A stretch of 24,603 nucleotides of DNA, taken from Candidatus Poseidoniaceae archaeon (GTDB taxonomy: Archaea; Thermoplasmatota; Poseidoniia; Poseidoniales; Poseidoniaceae). The notes beneath the pieces are model-generated. The model saw only the letters and a list, made by a program, of their open reading frames with translations. It was not told the DNA's origin and did no database searches. The stretch covers positions 1-24,603 of the forward strand of contig JAPKCL010000014.1 of assembly GCA_028822955.1 (NCBI GenBank), in the 5' to 3' direction. This document shows positions 22,818 through 24,603 of the stretch, one piece after another; the first letter of the stretch is position 1; each line of letters starts with the position of its first letter. The translations under genes were made by a program, and so were the position numbers.

Positions 22818-24449
22818 GTGGCACGCATCGTCATCATCGGAAGCGGTATTGCTGGCTTATTTGCTGCTTTACGACTTGCTGATGCAGACCATAGGGTTAC
22901 CGTCATCACCAAACAGCGACCAATTGACTCCTCAACAAATTGGGCACAGGGGGGAATTGCCGCTATTCTTGACAAAACAGATGGGGTAGGACTTGAATCA
23001 CATATCACAGATACACTTGCAAGTGGAGATGGATTATGTGATGAAGAAGTTGTGCGGCGAGTGATTGAAGAATCCGGTGCCCGAATACATGACTTACTCA
23101 ATATCGGTGTGCGATTCGAAAAAGATCAGGATGGCCAGTTTCATTTTGTCAAAGAAGGTGGTCACTCACAACGCCGAATTCTCCATGCAAAAGATGCTAC
23201 TGGAAAAGAAATTGAACGTGCATTAAACGATGCTGCAAGTTCACATCTCAACATTATACTCAAACCAAATACGCTCGCAATGGACTTAATTCAACGTGAA
23301 CACCAAAACCCCGAAAAAGGAATTGCAGGGGTATGGTGCCTCAATCAAGAAGATAACATGGTCTTCACAGAACCCGCAGATGTACTCATGCTCGCTACTG
23401 GAGGAGTAGGGCAATTGTGGTCTCAAACCACAAACCCACCTGTCGCTACGGGTGATGGTTTGGCAATGGCGTATCGGGCGGGTGCGGAAGTAAAGGACAT
23501 GGCTTTCATCCAATTTCATCCGACTGCACTTGCGGTCAAATCCGACCGACCTTTCTTGATTACTGAAGCAATGCGAGGCGAAGGTGGAGTCATTCTTGAT
23601 GATGAAGGACTTCTCAAATGGCAAGCTGAAGTTCGGGCTGCGGGTGATAAAGGGTCCGAAATATTACCAGGACCCTTTTCATTCACACTGAATCATTCCC
23701 CGCTTGGTTCAATGGCAACACGAGATATCGTTGCTCGGGCAATCGATCAGCGATTGAAAGAAACTGGAGACAAGCATGTCTATCTGATTACTTCCCATCT
23801 TGACCAAGAACATCTTTTGGAACACTTTCCAAACATACAGAGCAGACTCGACCGACATGGATTGAAACTTGGTCGTGACCCGCTGCCAGTCTCTCCCGCA
23901 GCACACTACATTGTTGGAGGGTTAGCAGTTGACGAATACGGAAGACCAAACAGTCGAGAAACTGGAGCAACTATCCCCTCATTGTATGCGATTGGAGAAG
24001 TTGCATGCACTGGAATGCACGGTGCAAACCGACTCGCTTCCAACAGCCTACTTGAAGCGGTAGTCTATGCCGACCGTGCTGCAAATCATATCATCAAACA
24101 TAAACCAGAGAGCAATGATTCACAATTACCGGAATGGCGGGCTGATGGACTTGAAGACTTGACTCAACATGTATCGGTATCTCACGATAGAGAATCTCTG
24201 ACCAACACCATGTCGAGAGAAGTTGGAATTGTTCGTAGATTTAATCGCCTTCACCGTGCCTCTCGACGTTTACAACTTTTGGCGAAAGAAGTTGATTTTA
24301 TTTGGAGAAGTGCCTTACCTTCAAGACAAATTGTTGAATTAAGAAATTTGATTCTGGTCGGGCAGTTGGTCACCGAAGATGCTGAAAACCGAAGTGAGAA
24401 CCGAGGCTTACACTACAACACTGACCTCATTCAGAATGAAGAGCGTTGA
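22818..24449 (+). CDS. nadB: L-aspartate oxidase NadB
   Basis: 543 residues, close to the 540 of the E. coli enzyme. It oxidises L-aspartate to iminoaspartate with FAD, the first step of quinolinate and NAD synthesis; NadA then condenses the product with dihydroxyacetone phosphate. Family landmarks are the FAD-binding IVIIGSGIAGLFAALRLA at the N-terminus, SSTNWAQGGIAAI, GGHSQRRILHAKDATGKEI, QFHPTAL, TEAMRGEGG, VSPAAHYIVGGL and GANRLASNSLLEAVVYADRAA. The C-terminal ~100 residues are the helical domain of the succinate dehydrogenase/NadB flavoprotein family. The GTG at 22818 with AGAGGGAG upstream is the start. nadA and nadC are not in the window. Its 3' end overlaps the opposing panE gene by 23 bases. 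Confidence 0.93.
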   Translation: MARIVIIGSGIAGLFAALRLADADHRVTVITKQRPIDSSTNWAQGGIAAILDKTDGVGLESHITDTLASGDGLCDEEVVRRVIEESGARIHDLLNIGVRFEKDQDGQFHFVKEGGHSQRRILHAKDATGKEIERALNDAASSHLNIILKPNTLAMDLIQREHQNPEKGIAGVWCLNQEDNMVFTEPADVLMLATGGVGQLWSQTTNPPVATGDGLAMAYRAGAEVKDMAFIQFHPTALAVKSDRPFLITEAMRGEGGVILDDEGLLKWQAEVRAAGDKGSEILPGPFSFTLNHSPLGSMATRDIVARAIDQRLKETGDKHVYLITSHLDQEHLLEHFPNIQSRLDRHGLKLGRDPLPVSPAAHYIVGGLAVDEYGRPNSRETGATIPSLYAIGEVACTGMHGANRLASNSLLEAVVYADRAANHIIKHKPESNDSQLPEWRADGLEDLTQHVSVSHDRESLTNTMSREVGIVRRFNRLHRASRRLQLLAKEVDFIWRSALPSRQIVELRNLILVGQLVTEDAENRSENRGLHYNTDLIQNEER

Positions 24450-24603
24450 CCATTGCGACCAGCATTTGATTGAGTGGTGTTGCAATTCCTGCACGTTCTC
24501 CTCGAAGGACTATGGCTTGATTGAGCACAGATATTTCGGTCATTCTTCCCGCTCGAATATCTTGAAGCATACTGCAGATATTGCTCGAAGTGGCTGTAAT
24601 TAC
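24427..24603 (-). CDS. panE: 2-dehydropantoate 2-reductase (PanE/ApbA family), C-terminal part
   Basis: The minus strand from the right edge reads an open frame of 58 residues ending at TGA (24429-24427). SMLQDIRAGRMTEISVLNQA followed by ERAGIATPLNQML and a short helical end is the conserved C-terminal block of ketopantoate reductases (usually SMLQDxxxGRxTEIDxxNG...GIPTPxN). The enzyme reduces ketopantoate to pantoate with NADPH on the way to coenzyme A. The NADPH-binding half is outside the window. The match is short but strong in motif. It converges on and overlaps nadB. Confidence 0.8.
   Translation of the reverse strand, partial: VITATSSNICSMLQDIRAGRMTEISVLNQAIVLRGERAGIATPLNQMLVAMVNALHSE

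Noticed and set aside
1..24603. tRNA, rRNA, insertion sequence or prophage
   Set aside because: The gaps are short and show no cloverleaf or rRNA-like sequence, and no transposase, integrase or phage structural gene is among the coding regions.

Overview
The window is a gene-dense piece of an archaeal chromosome. The marker genes are archaeal: ribosomal protein eS6, translation factor aIF2 gamma, Dph2, an Orc1/Cdc6 initiator, archaeal Hpt and a DUF357 protein. Class II HMG-CoA reductase, acyl-CoA dehydrogenase and an M61 peptidase, with a roughly balanced base composition, fit a heterotrophic member of Thermoplasmatota such as marine group II (Poseidoniales). That placement is inference; no rRNA is present. 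Eighteen or so genes fill almost everything. The longest gap is 242 bases (14223-14464), and I see no tRNA, rRNA, CRISPR array, insertion sequence or prophage.

Layout. 1-557 is the 3' end of an M61/PDZ peptidase. It meets a SerK/ParB-like gene on the minus strand (545-1054), which is head-to-head with a bacterial-type CCA-adding enzyme (1053-2420). An EF-hand protein (2489-3916) converges on an acyl-CoA dehydrogenase (minus, to 3918). From 5209 the plus strand carries a GcvH-like protein, hypoxanthine/guanine phosphoribosyltransferase, Dph2, Orc1/Cdc6, and then the eS6 - aIF2 gamma - PIN translation cluster up to 10933. A minus-strand operon follows: a degenerate AAA+/winged-helix protein (14222-12303), a seven-bladed beta-propeller protein (12303-11254) and DUF357 (11257-10958), joined by 1-4 base overlaps. 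Across the 242-base gap lies HMG-CoA reductase on the plus strand. The minus-strand smc-scpA-scpB operon occupies 21539-15768. A TM2-domain membrane protein (minus) and L-aspartate oxidase (plus) are divergent, and the window ends in the 3' part of a ketopantoate reductase gene (minus).

Functional themes. Chromosome maintenance (Orc1, Smc-ScpA-ScpB), translation (eS6, aIF2 gamma, Dph2, CCA enzyme) and cofactor or lipid metabolism (NadB, PanE, HMG-CoA reductase) are mixed. Genes inside operons often have strong Shine-Dalgarno sequences (up to a full GGAGGTGA). Several first genes look leaderless, with a TATA-like box about 28-42 bases before the start codon.

The points most worth a second look are the symmetric, helically phased array of TTAAC sites at 14299-14355, the uncharacterised AAA+/propeller/DUF357 operon beside it, an aIF2 gamma that has lost its zinc-knuckle cysteines, the EF-hand protein, and enlarged acidic versions of ScpA and Smc.
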